Of a stretch of 64,000 nt of DNA, positions 8,626 through 17,985 are shown in pieces. The stretch is from Larkinella rosea. GTDB taxonomy: Bacteria; Bacteroidota; Bacteroidia; Cytophagales; Spirosomataceae. The notes under the pieces were generated by a model. It was not told where the DNA came from. It made no database searches and worked only from the letters and a program-made list of their open reading frames with translations. The stretch spans positions 1,427,941 through 1,491,940 of the forward strand of contig NZ_RQJO01000007.1 in NCBI RefSeq assembly GCF_003858635.1, in the 5' to 3' direction. The first letter of the stretch is position 1, and each line of letters begins with the position of its first letter. The position numbers and the translations under genes are program-made.

Positions 8626-9180
8626 TCCGGTTTCTTCGTACCGCTTCAACCAGGTTTTCCGCTGCCCCTGAATCGCGCTGTAAAATTCAAAAACCGGTCG
8701 CATGTCCTTTTCAAAATCACCAGTCATGTACATCGGTTCACTCAGCACAATGGCTTTTCGGGGATAATCGATTCCGGCCAGAATGAGGGGGACATCTGCC
8801 TTCAGGGAGATATAATAAAAACCGGTTTTAAGGCGGTCTACATCACTCCGCGTTCCTTCGGGTAAAATGCAAACGTGCAGGTATTCGTTTTGAATAAAGA
8901 CATCAACGATGGCATCGACCAGGTTATTGGCCCGGCTCCGATCGACGGGCTTGCCTCCCAATAACCGAAAAAACCAGCCGGCATACCAGGTAAAAAGTTC
9001 TTTTTTGGCCAGATAGCGAATCCAGATGTGGGTCATTGCCCGCCCTCCGAGGCCAATCGGGAAATCCCAGTTAGTATTGTGGGGAGCCAGCACCCAGATT
9101 GCTTTCGGCAGATCAGGAACTGTGCCGAGCAGTTGCCAACCCGCTACTTTATACAGCCACCTCGCAAGTGTGCTAAACAT
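8614..9180 (-). CDS. 1-acyl-sn-glycerol-3-phosphate acyltransferase family protein
   Basis: From the ATG at 9180 the product is 188 residues. An in-frame start at 9336 exists, but it would run 122 nt into the end of the site-2 protease gene and add a sequence with no family match. The PlsC-type acyltransferase signature is clear: HNTNWDF (HX4D catalytic motif, about residue 33) and PEGTRSD (about residue 117). Members acylate lysophosphatidate or a related lysolipid at the inner membrane. Short length and context (accA, HAD phosphatase, S2P) point to a non-canonical or housekeeping acyltransferase; exact acceptor unknown. Last gene of a four-gene minus-strand run. Confidence 0.85.
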   Translation of the reverse strand: MFSTLARWLYKVAGWQLLGTVPDLPKAIWVLAPHNTNWDFPIGLGGRAMTHIWIRYLAKKELFTWYAGWFFRLLGGKPVDRSRANNLVDAIVDVFIQNEYLHVCILPEGTRSDVDRLKTGFYYISLKADVPLILAGIDYPRKAIVLSEPMYMTGDFEKDMRPVFEFYSAIQGQRKTWLKRYEETGSIS

Positions 9181-9214
9181 AAGGTTCGGAAATAGTCCAC
9201 GCTGGTGGCAAAGA

Positions 9215-10360
9215 TTAAGAAAAAATAAACGGTTTTGGGCTAAAACAAAGCACAAAAATGAGCAGTGCCAGCCAGCCGAGAATAATCCGGCCAGTTCCCA
9301 GTGGTTCATCATCCTCTGTCTCGGGGTGATAAACACCCAAAAACCGTCCCAGGATTAGGATAAATAACAGAAAACCGGGATAGCCGTTAACGGCTGGAAA
9401 GAAGATGGATATCAGGAATTGTCCGGCCACGACGCTTAAAGCCAGTAATAAAGTTGTCATCCGGTTTTCGCTGATGCTCCGGAAGCTGACCACTAATCCT
9501 GCGATATACAAAACGAGTTTGCTCAACTGGTCCCAAAACTCGGCATCGTTGCCCACCATAAAATCGGTTGGTTTAAAGAATCCCAATCCGGCATAGAACG
9601 CAAAACCGATCAGCAACACCGGTGCAACCGCCCGGAAAGCCCGGCGACCAATCAGACTATATAGCACGTGCCCGCCGTCGAGTTGCCCAATGGGAATCAG
9701 GTTGAGGGAGGTGAAAAACAACGCGAAATAGCCCGCCATCAGATACGGGTAATGAATCATTTCGTACGGATGCGGCAAACGGGCCGGATCGGCAACGTAC
9801 GTTTTAAAAAACCAGAACAACAGGTTATCACCCAGTTGAATCACGCTTTCGGGAGGCAGATTTTTATAAACATGCTGTCCAAACGCCAGACCATACTGTT
9901 TGTATTCCGGGTGAATCGTAAATATGAATTCAGGGGGCGGTAAGTGCGTAAATCCGTAATATAAAACACCCAATGCGACAACAAAACCGGCCAACGGGCC
10001 GGCAATCCCAATGTCGAAGAATTTTTTGCGGCTATTAATAAAATCCTGAATGCGGATAAAAGCGCCCATCGTACCGAGCGTTTGTCCAAACCCGAACCAG
10101 AGCGGAATGTAATACGGCAGCGTCACCCGAACGTGGTGGTACCGAGCCACAAAAAAATGCCCGAACTCATGGACGGTCAGAATGGCCAGAAAGGGGATCG
10201 AATAATGCAGACCATTCCAGAATTCCGGCCAGCTTATTCCGTGTTCAAAATCCAGAAAAAACCGGCCATACATCCATTCCGCGCCAGCCGCGGTTGTTGA
10301 AATCAGGGTAAGAACAAAAAGGCTAGCTTGAATGAGGTACGTCCTCGTTTGTGGATTCAT
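9215..10360 (-). CDS. Site-2 protease family (M50) membrane metallopeptidase
   Basis: A polytopic zinc protease; 381 residues from the ATG at 10360 (10375 is also possible). The zinc motif HEFGHFF is at about residue 61, within a membrane helix, and the third ligand region LDGGHVLYSL is near residue 225. About eight hydrophobic helices are visible. Family members cut transmembrane helices, often of anti-sigma factors or signal-peptide remnants. No PDZ domain is seen, unlike RseP. The start overlaps the 3' end of the HAD gene by 38 nt, which suggests translational coupling. Substrate unknown. Confidence 0.87.
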   Translation of the reverse strand: MNPQTRTYLIQASLFVLTLISTTAAGAEWMYGRFFLDFEHGISWPEFWNGLHYSIPFLAILTVHEFGHFFVARYHHVRVTLPYYIPLWFGFGQTLGTMGAFIRIQDFINSRKKFFDIGIAGPLAGFVVALGVLYYGFTHLPPPEFIFTIHPEYKQYGLAFGQHVYKNLPPESVIQLGDNLLFWFFKTYVADPARLPHPYEMIHYPYLMAGYFALFFTSLNLIPIGQLDGGHVLYSLIGRRAFRAVAPVLLIGFAFYAGLGFFKPTDFMVGNDAEFWDQLSKLVLYIAGLVVSFRSISENRMTTLLLALSVVAGQFLISIFFPAVNGYPGFLLFILILGRFLGVYHPETEDDEPLGTGRIILGWLALLIFVLCFSPKPFIFS

Positions 10361-11009
10361 CGCGAAGATAATCAAGAATCGTCAGGGGCGGTTGCACCTG
10401 CACAGCGTGTATACCTAACTGAGCCGCCGACTGAATGTTATGCGGATTATCGTCCAGAAACAGGGTTTCTTCGGCCTTCAGCCCGGAGGTTGTCAGGACA
10501 TGTTCGTAAATCTCCCGCGACGGTTTGGCCATTTGTACTTCGTACGAGTAATAAACCCGCTCAAAAAGTTCGTCAAGCGACGGCTGACCCAAGGCCGATA
10601 AGATTCTTTGAACCTCGCCAATGTGAATGGGACTCGTGTTACTGAGAAGAAACAAGCGGTAGTGTCCGTGCAGGTCCCGAATCCGGGCAATTCGCTCAAC
10701 GGGCAAGTCCAGCAAAACCGTATTCCAGGCGGTGTCGATCACCTCATCAGCCCACTGTTCCGGTGCATCGCTCCGTTTTTTTAACAACTGCCGGACGTGC
10801 TGGCGAAAACCGTCATCGTCGATCAGTCCGGTTTCGTATTGCTGGATCAACCCGTGTTCGCGCCAGAGCGCTTCAACCTCGGTTTCGCTCAGGCCCGAAA
10901 GAACGGCAAAATTCCGGATCGGTGCCCTGAGATCAATGGGAATGATCACGTCGCCGAGGTCGAAAATAATATTCTTGATTTCGGGTTTTAAGACACCTGC
11001 CATCGACAT
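10323..11009 (-). CDS. HAD family hydrolase (phosphatase)
   Basis: A 228-residue haloacid dehalogenase superfamily protein. Motif I is IIFDLGDVIIPID (about 14-26), motif II LLSNTS (about 120), and motif III with the lysine-Asp region AKPSREIYEH...TLFLDDN (about 155-180). This is the YihX-like branch, phosphatases acting on small phosphorylated sugars or nucleotides. Motif I has FDLGD where many relatives have FDLGG. The gene begins 6 nt after accA and overlaps the start of the site-2 protease gene, so it is in the same operon. Substrate not predictable. Confidence 0.85.
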   Translation of the reverse strand: MSMAGVLKPEIKNIIFDLGDVIIPIDLRAPIRNFAVLSGLSETEVEALWREHGLIQQYETGLIDDDGFRQHVRQLLKKRSDAPEQWADEVIDTAWNTVLLDLPVERIARIRDLHGHYRLFLLSNTSPIHIGEVQRILSALGQPSLDELFERVYYSYEVQMAKPSREIYEHVLTTSGLKAEETLFLDDNPHNIQSAAQLGIHAVQVQPPLTILDYLRDESTNEDVPHSS

Positions 11010-11014
11010 TCCAG

Positions 11015-11968
11015 TTATTCAACGACAACCCCCATTGCACAGAACTTCTCGATGCGTTGGTCGATGCGTTCTTCGGGCGTCAGTTGGTCCAGTTCAGCAA
11101 TTTTCTCAAGGATTGTTTTTTTGATCCGGCGGGCCATCTCGGCGTGATCCGTATGCGCACCTCCTTCCGGTTCTTCGATAATCCCGTCCACGAGTTTGTT
11201 TTTCTCCATGTCGCGGGCCGAGAGTTTCATTGCTTCGGCGGCCTGTTCCTTATAATCCCAGCTCCGCCAGAGAATGGTCGAGCAGTTTTCGGGCGAAATA
11301 ACGGAGTACCAGGTATTTTCGAGCATCAAAACCCGGTCGCCAATGCCGATGCCCAATGCGCCACCCGACGCACCTTCGCCGATCACGATGCAAATTACCG
11401 GCACTTCCAACATGAACATTTCTTTCAGGTTGCGCGCAATGGCCTCGCCCTGACCACGTTCTTCGGCTTCCAGCCCCGGATAAGCACCCGGCGTGTCGAT
11501 CATCGTCACGATGGGTTTATTGAATTTTTCGGCCATTTTCATCAGCCGCAGGGCTTTGCGGTATCCTTCCGGATTTGCCATCCCGAAATTACGCTGCTGC
11601 CGCTGCTTGGTATTCCGACCCTTTTGCTGGCCGATCAGCATGACAGTTTGTCCATCGAGATCAACAAAACCGCCCACCATCGCCGGGTCATCGCGAACCG
11701 TCCGATCGCCGTGCAATTCGACGAACTGCCCGCCCATCAACGAGATATAATCCAGCGTATAAGGCCGATCGGGATGACGGGAAAGTTGAACACGTTGCCA
11801 GCGGGTGAGGTTCTGGAAGATTTCATTGCGAAGCTTTTCGATACTGATCTCCAGCGACGCAACGGCTTCAGTAACATCAACGTTACTGGTGTCGGCCAGT
11901 TTTTTCATTTCAACCAGTCGTACTTCCAAATCGGCTATGGGTTTCTCGAAGTCCAAATACGTCCTCAT
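11015..11968 (-). CDS. accA: Acetyl-CoA carboxylase carboxyltransferase subunit alpha
   Basis: A 317-residue subunit that, with AccD, transfers the carboxyl group from biotin to acetyl-CoA to make malonyl-CoA, the first step of fatty acid synthesis. Typical segments are [20 protein letters not shown], the [14 protein letters not shown] stretch, the oxyanion region [19 protein letters not shown] and [12 protein letters not shown]. The length is normal. First gene of the accA-HAD-S2P-acyltransferase run and has its own full promoter about 100 nt upstream. Confidence 0.94.
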   Translation of the reverse strand: MRTYLDFEKPIADLEVRLVEMKKLADTSNVDVTEAVASLEISIEKLRNEIFQNLTRWQRVQLSRHPDRPYTLDYISLMGGQFVELHGDRTVRDDPAMVGGFVDLDGQTVMLIGQQKGRNTKQRQQRNFGMANPEGYRKALRLMKMAEKFNKPIVTMIDTPGAYPGLEAEERGQGEAIARNLKEMFMLEVPVICIVIGEGASGGALGIGIGDRVLMLENTWYSVISPENCSTILWRSWDYKEQAAEAMKLSARDMEKNKLVDGIIEEPEGGAHTDHAEMARRIKKTILEKIAELDQLTPEERIDQRIEKFCAMGVVVE

Positions 11969-12069
11969 TCAAAAATTAGTTCTCGGTCGCCAGGTGAAGA
12001 TTGTCAGTTCTCGGTCCGTCCTATCAACTATTCCAACTGGCAACCCGTGATGGCTTTTTTTTCGAATCG

Positions 12070-12098
12070 CAAAGTTAGCGGAAAATCCGGTTCAGCAA
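12070..12098 (-). promoter_or_regulatory. Promoter of accA operon
   Basis: On the minus strand: TTG (complement of 12096-12098), 18-nt spacer, TAACTTTG (complement of 12070-12077) followed by CG. Both boxes match the Bacteroidota consensus. Transcription would start near 12064, giving a leader of about 95 nt. Confidence 0.65.
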
Positions 12099-12108
12099 CC
12101 TGCAATTG

Positions 12109-13545
12109 TTATAACTCGTACTCTTGCCCCCGCGTCGGAATTTCGACATGTGAGAAGCCCTCCTCCAACAACGTCTGCTGAAAAGCCACCATACTGGTGA
12201 ATTCGCCGTGAACCAGAAACACCTTTTTCAGTTTTTCCGGCGACTGATGTTTGACAAACCGCACCAGATCATCGCGATCTCCATGTCCGCTAAATACATC
12301 GGTACGCTCGACTTTTGCCAAAACCGGTTCTTCTTTATCCTTGATGGAAATCGTAGGTTGCCCATTCAATAACCGCCAGCCCAGAGTTCCTTCGGCGCAA
12401 TAACCGATGATCAGAATGGTACAATACGGATTGCTGATGTTGGCGGCAACGTGCTGCTCAACGCGCCCTCCCTGCACCATGCCCGACGACGAAATGATGA
12501 TGCAGGGCTGGTTGTAATTCGACACTTCCCGACTGGCTTTTGAACTTTCCAGGTACTCAAAATTCACGAAATCGAACAGGGACTCGTTCTCTTCGTAATA
12601 AACTTTGGCCTCCTTATTCAGTAATCGCAGATTTTTCTGGTAAACTTTCGTACTCTCCAGGGCCAGCGGGCTGTCGGAGAATACCTTGATCGGCGGAAAG
12701 CCCTGCTCGGTGTAGAGCCGATTGAGCGTATACAGCAGCGCCTGTGTTCGCCCGACCGAAAACGACGGAATGATCAGGCGACCCGGAATATCGATGCAGG
12801 TTCGCTTGATGACATCGGCCAGGGTTGCTTCCGGCGTTTCCGTATTGATATGCAGGCGGTTTCCGTACGTTGATTCACAAATCAAATAATCGACGGGTGG
12901 AATCGGTTCGGGATCACTCAGAAGCGGGTAATTTCGGCGTCCGATATCTCCCGAAAAACAGATGCTTTTTTTCTCGCCGTTTTCGTAAACGTTAATGACA
13001 ATGTGAGCCGCACCGAGCAGGTGCCCCGCCGGAATAAACGTAACATCCACGTCGTCGCCGAGTTTAAATTTCCGGTTGTATTGAATCGGGACCACATTTT
13101 CCATCGATTCACGTACCTGTTTTTCCAGAAACATATCCTTCTTCAGGCCCGCTAATTTCTTGCGTACCTTCTGCTTTTTGCTTTTCCCCATTTCCGCCAG
13201 GCGACGCATATTGAGCAGGGCCGCATCCTGAAGAAGCAGATTCGTTAACGAATAGGTCGGATCAGTACATAAAATTTGGCCTTCGTAACCTTCCCGGTAC
13301 AAATTCGGAATATTTCCGCTGTGGTCGATGTGGGCGTGGGTCAGCAGAACAACATTGATCGCAGAAGCCTCAAACGGAAAAAAACCGCTATATCCGTTAG
13401 AAGATTCGTCATCCTGGTTAGTTGAAGGGGCTTTTTTATCCATATCGGCCCCGCAATCAATCAGGATTCGGTAATTATCATCTGTTTCCAACAGAAACAT
13501 ACTACCGGTTACCTGGCGGGTCGCTCCCCAAAATGTTAACTTCAT
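12109..13545 (-). CDS. MBL fold / beta-CASP metallohydrolase with RNA-specificity domain
   Basis: A 478-residue protein of the CPSF73/YSH1-like family. The metallo-beta-lactamase signature LTHAHIDHSGNIP is at about residue 69, further metal ligands are in FIPAGHLLGAAH and CFSGDIGR, the beta-CASP insert spans roughly 215-370, and the C-terminal RNA-metabolising region includes VFSGHGDRDDLVRF near residue 425. Homologues are RNA endonucleases or 5' exonucleases. The start at 13545 places the first beta strand MKLTFWGATRQVTGS correctly. Monocistronic and divergent from dacB. Confidence 0.87.
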   Translation of the reverse strand: MKLTFWGATRQVTGSMFLLETDDNYRILIDCGADMDKKAPSTNQDDESSNGYSGFFPFEASAINVVLLTHAHIDHSGNIPNLYREGYEGQILCTDPTYSLTNLLLQDAALLNMRRLAEMGKSKKQKVRKKLAGLKKDMFLEKQVRESMENVVPIQYNRKFKLGDDVDVTFIPAGHLLGAAHIVINVYENGEKKSICFSGDIGRRNYPLLSDPEPIPPVDYLICESTYGNRLHINTETPEATLADVIKRTCIDIPGRLIIPSFSVGRTQALLYTLNRLYTEQGFPPIKVFSDSPLALESTKVYQKNLRLLNKEAKVYYEENESLFDFVNFEYLESSKASREVSNYNQPCIIISSSGMVQGGRVEQHVAANISNPYCTILIIGYCAEGTLGWRLLNGQPTISIKDKEEPVLAKVERTDVFSGHGDRDDLVRFVKHQSPEKLKKVFLVHGEFTSMVAFQQTLLEEGFSHVEIPTRGQEYEL

Positions 13546-13789
13546 TCGATTTGATTAATGCCTTTGGTGCTGATTCTCATCATCATGCAGTTTCAAAGGA
13601 AGCTACAACTCATTTACAATTATGGTAGAACAACAGAAAAGGGCTTTAAATTCTGGCATATATTTGCAATATTACTTAAAACCACTTTCATAAACTATCG
13701 GATTACGCATACGGTAAATTGGATAATCGAATCGATTTGATTTCATTTTATCTCTTCAACCCATCCTGTCAGCACTATTTTTTGTATCC

Positions 13790-15322
13790 ATGTATCGGTA
13801 TCCTGCGTTAACCTTAAGTTATTTTTTTGTCATTATTTCGTTATGTCAGGCGCATCCTTCCGCCGATTCGCTGGCGCTGAAACGTCTGCAAACTACCATT
13901 AATCAACTGCAAACCAGTCCGTTCCTGCGAAACGGTACGGCGGCTTTGTCAGTGCGACGAACCCGCGACGGTGTTACCCTGCTCGATTATAATGCCCAAT
14001 TAAGTTTACCGTCGGCATCGACCCTCAAACTGGTTACGACAGCGACAACCCTGGCAGTTTTGGGTGACAATTATACTTTTCGCACCATCCTGGAACACGA
14101 CGGCACGCTGAAGGATAGCATTCTAAATGGCAATCTCTATATTCGGGGTTCGGGCGATCCGTCACTGGGCAGCAACCGGTTTGCCGAATTTGCCGACGCG
14201 CCGACGCTTCTTCGCACCTGGACCGAAATGGTCAAAGCTGCGGGAATCAAACACATTCGGGGTTCGGTGATCGGCGATGCCAGTGTGATTCAATCGCTCC
14301 CGGTGCCGGATACCTGGGTTTGGGGCGATATGGGCAATTATTACGGCGCAGGTATTAGCGGTCTAAATTTCAACGAAAATCTGTATCGGGCGGTTTTTAA
14401 ACCTGCCAAAACCGTCGGCCTACCCGCGGGCGTATTGCGGACAGAACCGTCCACCCCGTTTCTTAGGTTACAGAACAATGTAAAAACCGGCCCGGCCGGG
14501 TCGGGGGATGAGGTGATTATTTACAATGCTCCCTTTTCACCCCTGGTTTTTCTGGAGGGCACGGTTCCCCTGGGCGTCAACGAATTTGGGGTCAAAGGCT
14601 CGCTGCCCGATCCCGCCTATTTTACGGCGTTTGCCCTGAACGAACAATTGGTAAAAACCGGTATTTCCATCAGCGGGTTGCCCCAATCGATCGGGCCTGG
14701 GCGCAAGTCAGAATCCATGACTCCCGACGCATTACCGATCATTCCTCCGGCAAAACGAACGCAGCTTCACCTGCATACCTCCGTCCCACTTTCCGAACTG
14801 GCCCGCCTTACCAACCACCAGAGCATCAATCTCTACGCGGAAGTAATGCTGATTCTGGCGGGCAATTCGCTGACCAAAGCGCCGGTTGGAACCGAAAAAG
14901 CCATTCTGGAAATGACCCGTTTCTGGCAAAACAAAGGAGTCGATATGAGCGGTTTTCGCCCCAAAGACGGCTGTGGTTTGTCGCCGGTCGGCGCGTTGAC
15001 GGCGGCCAACCTGACCGGTATTTTAGCGGCCATGTCGAAAGAAAAGAGTTTCTTGCCTTTCTACGACAGTATTCCGGTGGTCGGTGAGTCGGGCACCGTC
15101 AAAAGTCTGGCGCGCGGCACCGCAGCCGTGGGAAATGTACGGGCCAAGAGCGGCACCATTGAGGGCGTTCGCGCTTACGCCGGTTACGCTACATCGGCCG
15201 ATTGCGAATTGGTGAGTTTTACGGTTTTGGTCAATAAATACCAACCCGGTTCTCTGAAAGGTGTGATGACTTTACTGGAGCAGATTATGGCGCAATTGAC
15301 GGCTTTGAAAGTCAATGACTAA
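13790..15322 (+). CDS. dacB: D-alanyl-D-alanine carboxypeptidase/endopeptidase (PBP4 type)
   Basis: A 510-residue exported peptidase of family S13. An N-terminal signal peptide (LSYFFVIISLCQA) leads to the periplasm. The three active-site motifs are present: SxxK in PSASTLKLVT (about residue 73), SxN in NHQSINLYAE (about 345) and KSGTIEG (about 453). The S13 insert domain sits between the first two motifs. It trims or cleaves peptidoglycan cross-links. Monocistronic; its stop lies 5 nt from the end of the convergent response-regulator gene with no clear terminator between. Confidence 0.9.
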   Translation: MYRYPALTLSYFFVIISLCQAHPSADSLALKRLQTTINQLQTSPFLRNGTAALSVRRTRDGVTLLDYNAQLSLPSASTLKLVTTATTLAVLGDNYTFRTILEHDGTLKDSILNGNLYIRGSGDPSLGSNRFAEFADAPTLLRTWTEMVKAAGIKHIRGSVIGDASVIQSLPVPDTWVWGDMGNYYGAGISGLNFNENLYRAVFKPAKTVGLPAGVLRTEPSTPFLRLQNNVKTGPAGSGDEVIIYNAPFSPLVFLEGTVPLGVNEFGVKGSLPDPAYFTAFALNEQLVKTGISISGLPQSIGPGRKSESMTPDALPIIPPAKRTQLHLHTSVPLSELARLTNHQSINLYAEVMLILAGNSLTKAPVGTEKAILEMTRFWQNKGVDMSGFRPKDGCGLSPVGALTAANLTGILAAMSKEKSFLPFYDSIPVVGESGTVKSLARGTAAVGNVRAKSGTIEGVRAYAGYATSADCELVSFTVLVNKYQPGSLKGVMTLLEQIMAQLTALKVND

Positions 15323-15326
15323 TGGC

Positions 15327-15776
15327 CTAATCCCGGCCACTCACTTTCACAACGTTAAACCAGTAATTGCCGATCGTCTGGGTAATGTCCATCAGCTTAT
15401 TAAACGACGAAGGCTTGGTAATGAAGCTATTAGCTCCCCACAGGTAAGAGTTTTCAACGTCGATGCTAGCGTCGGAGGTGGTCAGAATGACCACCGGAAT
15501 ATGGCGCAGTTCCCGGTCCGATTTAATTTCCTGCAAAGCTTCTCTGCCGTCTTTGCGCGGCATGTTCAAATCGAGCAGGATCAACTCCGGCAAAGCGTGA
15601 TCCGAACTTTCGTAGCGCCCGGACCGGCGCAGAAATTCCATCAGTTCTTCACCATCTTCTACAATGTTCATTTGTGTAACCGGAAATTGCTGCCGAAAAG
15701 CTTCGCGCGTCAAAAACCGGTCATCTTCGTCGTCGTCAGCCAATAGTATATGTACTGGTTTCGTGAGTTGTTGCAT
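15327..15776 (-). CDS. Single-domain response regulator
   Basis: From the ATG at 15776 the product is 149 residues: a lone receiver domain with the acidic pair in LLADDDEDDR, the phospho-acceptor Asp in LILLDLNMPRKDG (about residue 67), Thr in VILTTSD and Lys in FITKPSSF. No output domain follows. It overlaps the 3' end of the upstream kinase gene by about 40 nt, so the pair is surely co-expressed. The arrangement resembles the Rcp1-type receivers paired with multi-sensor kinases. An in-frame start at 15836 would sit deeper in the kinase gene and is less likely. Confidence 0.88.
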   Translation of the reverse strand: MQQLTKPVHILLADDDEDDRFLTREAFRQQFPVTQMNIVEDGEELMEFLRRSGRYESSDHALPELILLDLNMPRKDGREALQEIKSDRELRHIPVVILTTSDASIDVENSYLWGANSFITKPSSFNKLMDITQTIGNYWFNVVKVSGRD

Positions 15777-17226
15777 TGTCGTGAACAGACTGGTTCTGCT
15801 TTTCGGGTAATACAATAATAAATGTCGTTCCCACATTGGGTTGGCTTTGGGCCGTAATCAAGCCTTTGTGGTTGTTTACGATGCGCTTACAAATGGCTAA
15901 ACCGATACCGGTGCCTTCGTAAGAGCTTTTCCCGTGGAGCCGCTGGAATATTTTGAAAATGTGATCGATGTATTTTTCGTTAAATCCAATTCCGTTGTCG
16001 GCAATGGTTATTTTATAATATTTCTTTCCAGGAACCAGCTCTTCGTAATCGTCCCCGTTGACCGAAACACCCTGAATGGTAATAACCGGTGGCTGATCCG
16101 GTTTGGTAAATTTCAGCGCGTTCGAAATCAGATTGGAAAACAGGTGATCCATCTGGCTTTGAACGGCTTCGATTGTGGCCAGCCGGTCAATATGAAACGT
16201 TCCATTCGCGGCATTTATTTTCAATTCCTGATCCGACAGAACGCCTTGAACGACATCGGCCAGACGAACCGACCGAAACGGCTCCTTTTTGCTGGAGATA
16301 CGGGAAAAATTGAGGAGATCCTTAATCATTTTCGACATCCGCTCCGCCGACTGCAGAATTTTATTCAAATACATAATGCCATCCGCCGTCAACGCGATTT
16401 CGTGCCGGTCACGAAGCAGGTAGCCAAACGACTGGATTTTTCGCAGAGGTTCCTGCATGTCGTGAGACGCCACAAACGCAAACCGCTCCAGCTCTTCGTT
16501 GGAGATTTCGAGCAACTGTATTTTATCCTGTAACTCGTCTTCGTACGCCCGAAGTTGATCCTCCGTTTTCTGACGTGTATTTAGCTCATTTTCAAGAAGA
16601 TTATACGAAACGATGAGCGTTACAAACGTTAGCAGCGACAGGGTAAATATGATAATCAGCGTATTCCGGAACGAATCCTCAGCAGCCCGGGAATAAAGAT
16701 CAAACCGCTCCTGCTCGATTTCCGTCATCTTTTTCAATAGCTCACGAACCCGATCCATCCGCGCCTTCCCCAGCATCATATACGTCCGGGCGATGGAAAT
16801 GGGAAGTTTGTTTTTAACCGCATCAATCTGCTGGCTGGCCATGGCAATTTTCGTATCGATCCGTTTCGTCAATGAATCGAGGTTCCGGATCTGCTGGGGA
16901 TTGTCGGCAACGAGGCTTCGAATCTGGTCGAGTTCCGGTGAAAACTGGGGCAACGCGTCTTCAAATGCGGTCAGGTAAATACCGTCGCCGGAAGAAGCCA
17001 GGTAGCCGCGTTCACCGGTTTCCACATCCGTAATAAGCGATAAAATCCGCCCTAAGCGGTTGGTTACCTGCTGGCTATGTTCAATGCGAACGCTGGCTTT
17101 TCGGTATTGGTTGTAACTAAATAAGGTTAGACCGAATCCCAGCGCTATCAGCAGCAAAGCCGTTCCGAACCCGAACGTGATTCGCTTCCTGACCGCCCTT
17201 GGCAAAACTGCTCGCAAACCTTTCAT
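15736..17226 (-). CDS. CHASE3-domain sensor histidine kinase
   Basis: A 496-residue kinase: one N-terminal membrane helix (about 17-38), a helical CHASE3 periplasmic sensor (about 40-180) with the ETGERGYLASSGDG motif, a second helix (about 190-215), a coiled coil, then HisKA with the phospho-acceptor His in FVASHDMQEPLRK (about 255) and an HATPase domain with N box LISNALKF and G boxes DNGIGF and GTGIGLA. CHASE3 ligands are unknown. It drives the overlapping single-domain receiver; with no DNA-binding output here, the response probably acts by protein interaction. Confidence 0.9.
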   Translation of the reverse strand: MKGLRAVLPRAVRKRITFGFGTALLLIALGFGLTLFSYNQYRKASVRIEHSQQVTNRLGRILSLITDVETGERGYLASSGDGIYLTAFEDALPQFSPELDQIRSLVADNPQQIRNLDSLTKRIDTKIAMASQQIDAVKNKLPISIARTYMMLGKARMDRVRELLKKMTEIEQERFDLYSRAAEDSFRNTLIIIFTLSLLTFVTLIVSYNLLENELNTRQKTEDQLRAYEDELQDKIQLLEISNEELERFAFVASHDMQEPLRKIQSFGYLLRDRHEIALTADGIMYLNKILQSAERMSKMIKDLLNFSRISSKKEPFRSVRLADVVQGVLSDQELKINAANGTFHIDRLATIEAVQSQMDHLFSNLISNALKFTKPDQPPVITIQGVSVNGDDYEELVPGKKYYKITIADNGIGFNEKYIDHIFKIFQRLHGKSSYEGTGIGLAICKRIVNNHKGLITAQSQPNVGTTFIIVLPEKQNQSVHDNATTHETSTYTIG

Positions 17227-17239
17227 AACAAGAACTGCG

Positions 17240-17345
17240 TAGTTTATCGGTTTTTAGTGCACAGTATTCGGTTTTCAGTATTCGGTTGGCTGGCGCATCA
17301 CTGGATACGCGCATCAGCCAACCGTAAACCAAAAACCGTAAACCT
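17240..17345. repeat. Intergenic long imperfect inverted repeat (GTTTACGG family)
   Basis: Perfect core arms CGGTTGGCTG (17283-17292) and CAGCCAACCG (17315-17324) are extended outward by diverged arms made of the word AACCGTAAAC or its variants. The tip carries GGCGCATCA / GCGCATCAGCC, related to the tips of the repeats at 21562 and 46591. It separates the CHASE3 kinase from hslV. Confidence 0.75.
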
Positions 17346-17883
17346 ATTTAATAGTCTCAACAACCAGATTGTGATTCGTGTAGATGCAGATATCGGCTGC
17401 AATGTGCAAACTTTCCCGCACCATTTCTTCAGCAGTCAACTGGGAAGCGTGTTTTTTCAGGGCAATGGCGGCCGATTGGGCATACATGCTGCCGGAACCA
17501 ATGGCAGCAATCTGATTGTCGGGCTCGAGCACATCGCCCGTACCCGAAATCACCAACATATCGTCTTTCGAGGCAACAATCAGCATGGCTTCCAGCTTCC
17601 GCAAATACCGGTCGGTGCGCCAGTCTTTCGCCAGTTCAATGGCTGCGCGTTTCAAATTTCCGCCGTAGGCATTGAGTTTTTCTTCAAACCGTTCAATCAG
17701 GGTAAAAGCGTCGGCGGTCGAGCCGGCAAAACCCGCCAGCACTTTCCCGTTCATCAGGCTTCTTACTTTCCGAACGTTACTTTTAGCAATCGTATTGCCC
17801 ATCGTAGCCTGCCCGTCAGCCCCAAGCGCAATCTGGCCGTTGTGCAGAATGCCAACGACGGTTGTAGCGTGAATTTTCTGCAT
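17344..17883 (-). CDS. hslV: ATP-dependent protease proteolytic subunit HslV
   Basis: A 179-residue threonine peptidase (T1B), the proteolytic ring of HslUV/ClpYQ. After processing of MQKIHA the mature protein starts at the catalytic Thr of TTVVGI. Further family signatures: [12 protein letters not shown] (about 22-33), [16 protein letters not shown] (about 48-63) and [11 protein letters not shown] (about 130). Full length. The ATPase partner hslU is not adjacent, so the two subunits are unlinked in this genome or lie outside the window. Inverted repeats flank the gene on both sides. Confidence 0.92.
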   Translation of the reverse strand: MQKIHATTVVGILHNGQIALGADGQATMGNTIAKSNVRKVRSLMNGKVLAGFAGSTADAFTLIERFEEKLNAYGGNLKRAAIELAKDWRTDRYLRKLEAMLIVASKDDMLVISGTGDVLEPDNQIAAIGSGSMYAQSAAIALKKHASQLTAEEMVRESLHIAADICIYTNHNLVVETIK

Positions 17884-17891
17884 TCGTTTTT

Positions 17892-17982
17892 TCAGTTTAT
17901 GATTTATAGTTTACAGTTTATGGTGTCTAGCAGGGAAATTATACCGTGAACCATAAACCGTAAACTGTAAACTATAAACCGG
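17892..17982. repeat. Intergenic long inverted repeat (GTTTACAG family)
   Basis: The 18-bp arms TTTATAGTTTACAGTTTA (17903-17920) and TAAACTGTAAACTATAAA (17961-17978) are perfectly complementary, and pairing continues inward through TGGT/ACCA with small offsets. Each arm is a reiteration of TTTAnnGTTTA. Located between pdhC (upstream) and hslV. Confidence 0.8.
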
Positions 17983-17985
17983 GTT

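Noticed and set aside
9181-9336. N-terminal extension of the acyltransferase
   Set aside because: It overlaps the 3' end of the site-2 protease gene and shows no family similarity; the ATG at 9180 is the better start.
13558-13740. A 60-codon frame between the MBL nuclease and dacB genes
   Set aside because: Short, AT-rich, no start context or homologous pattern.
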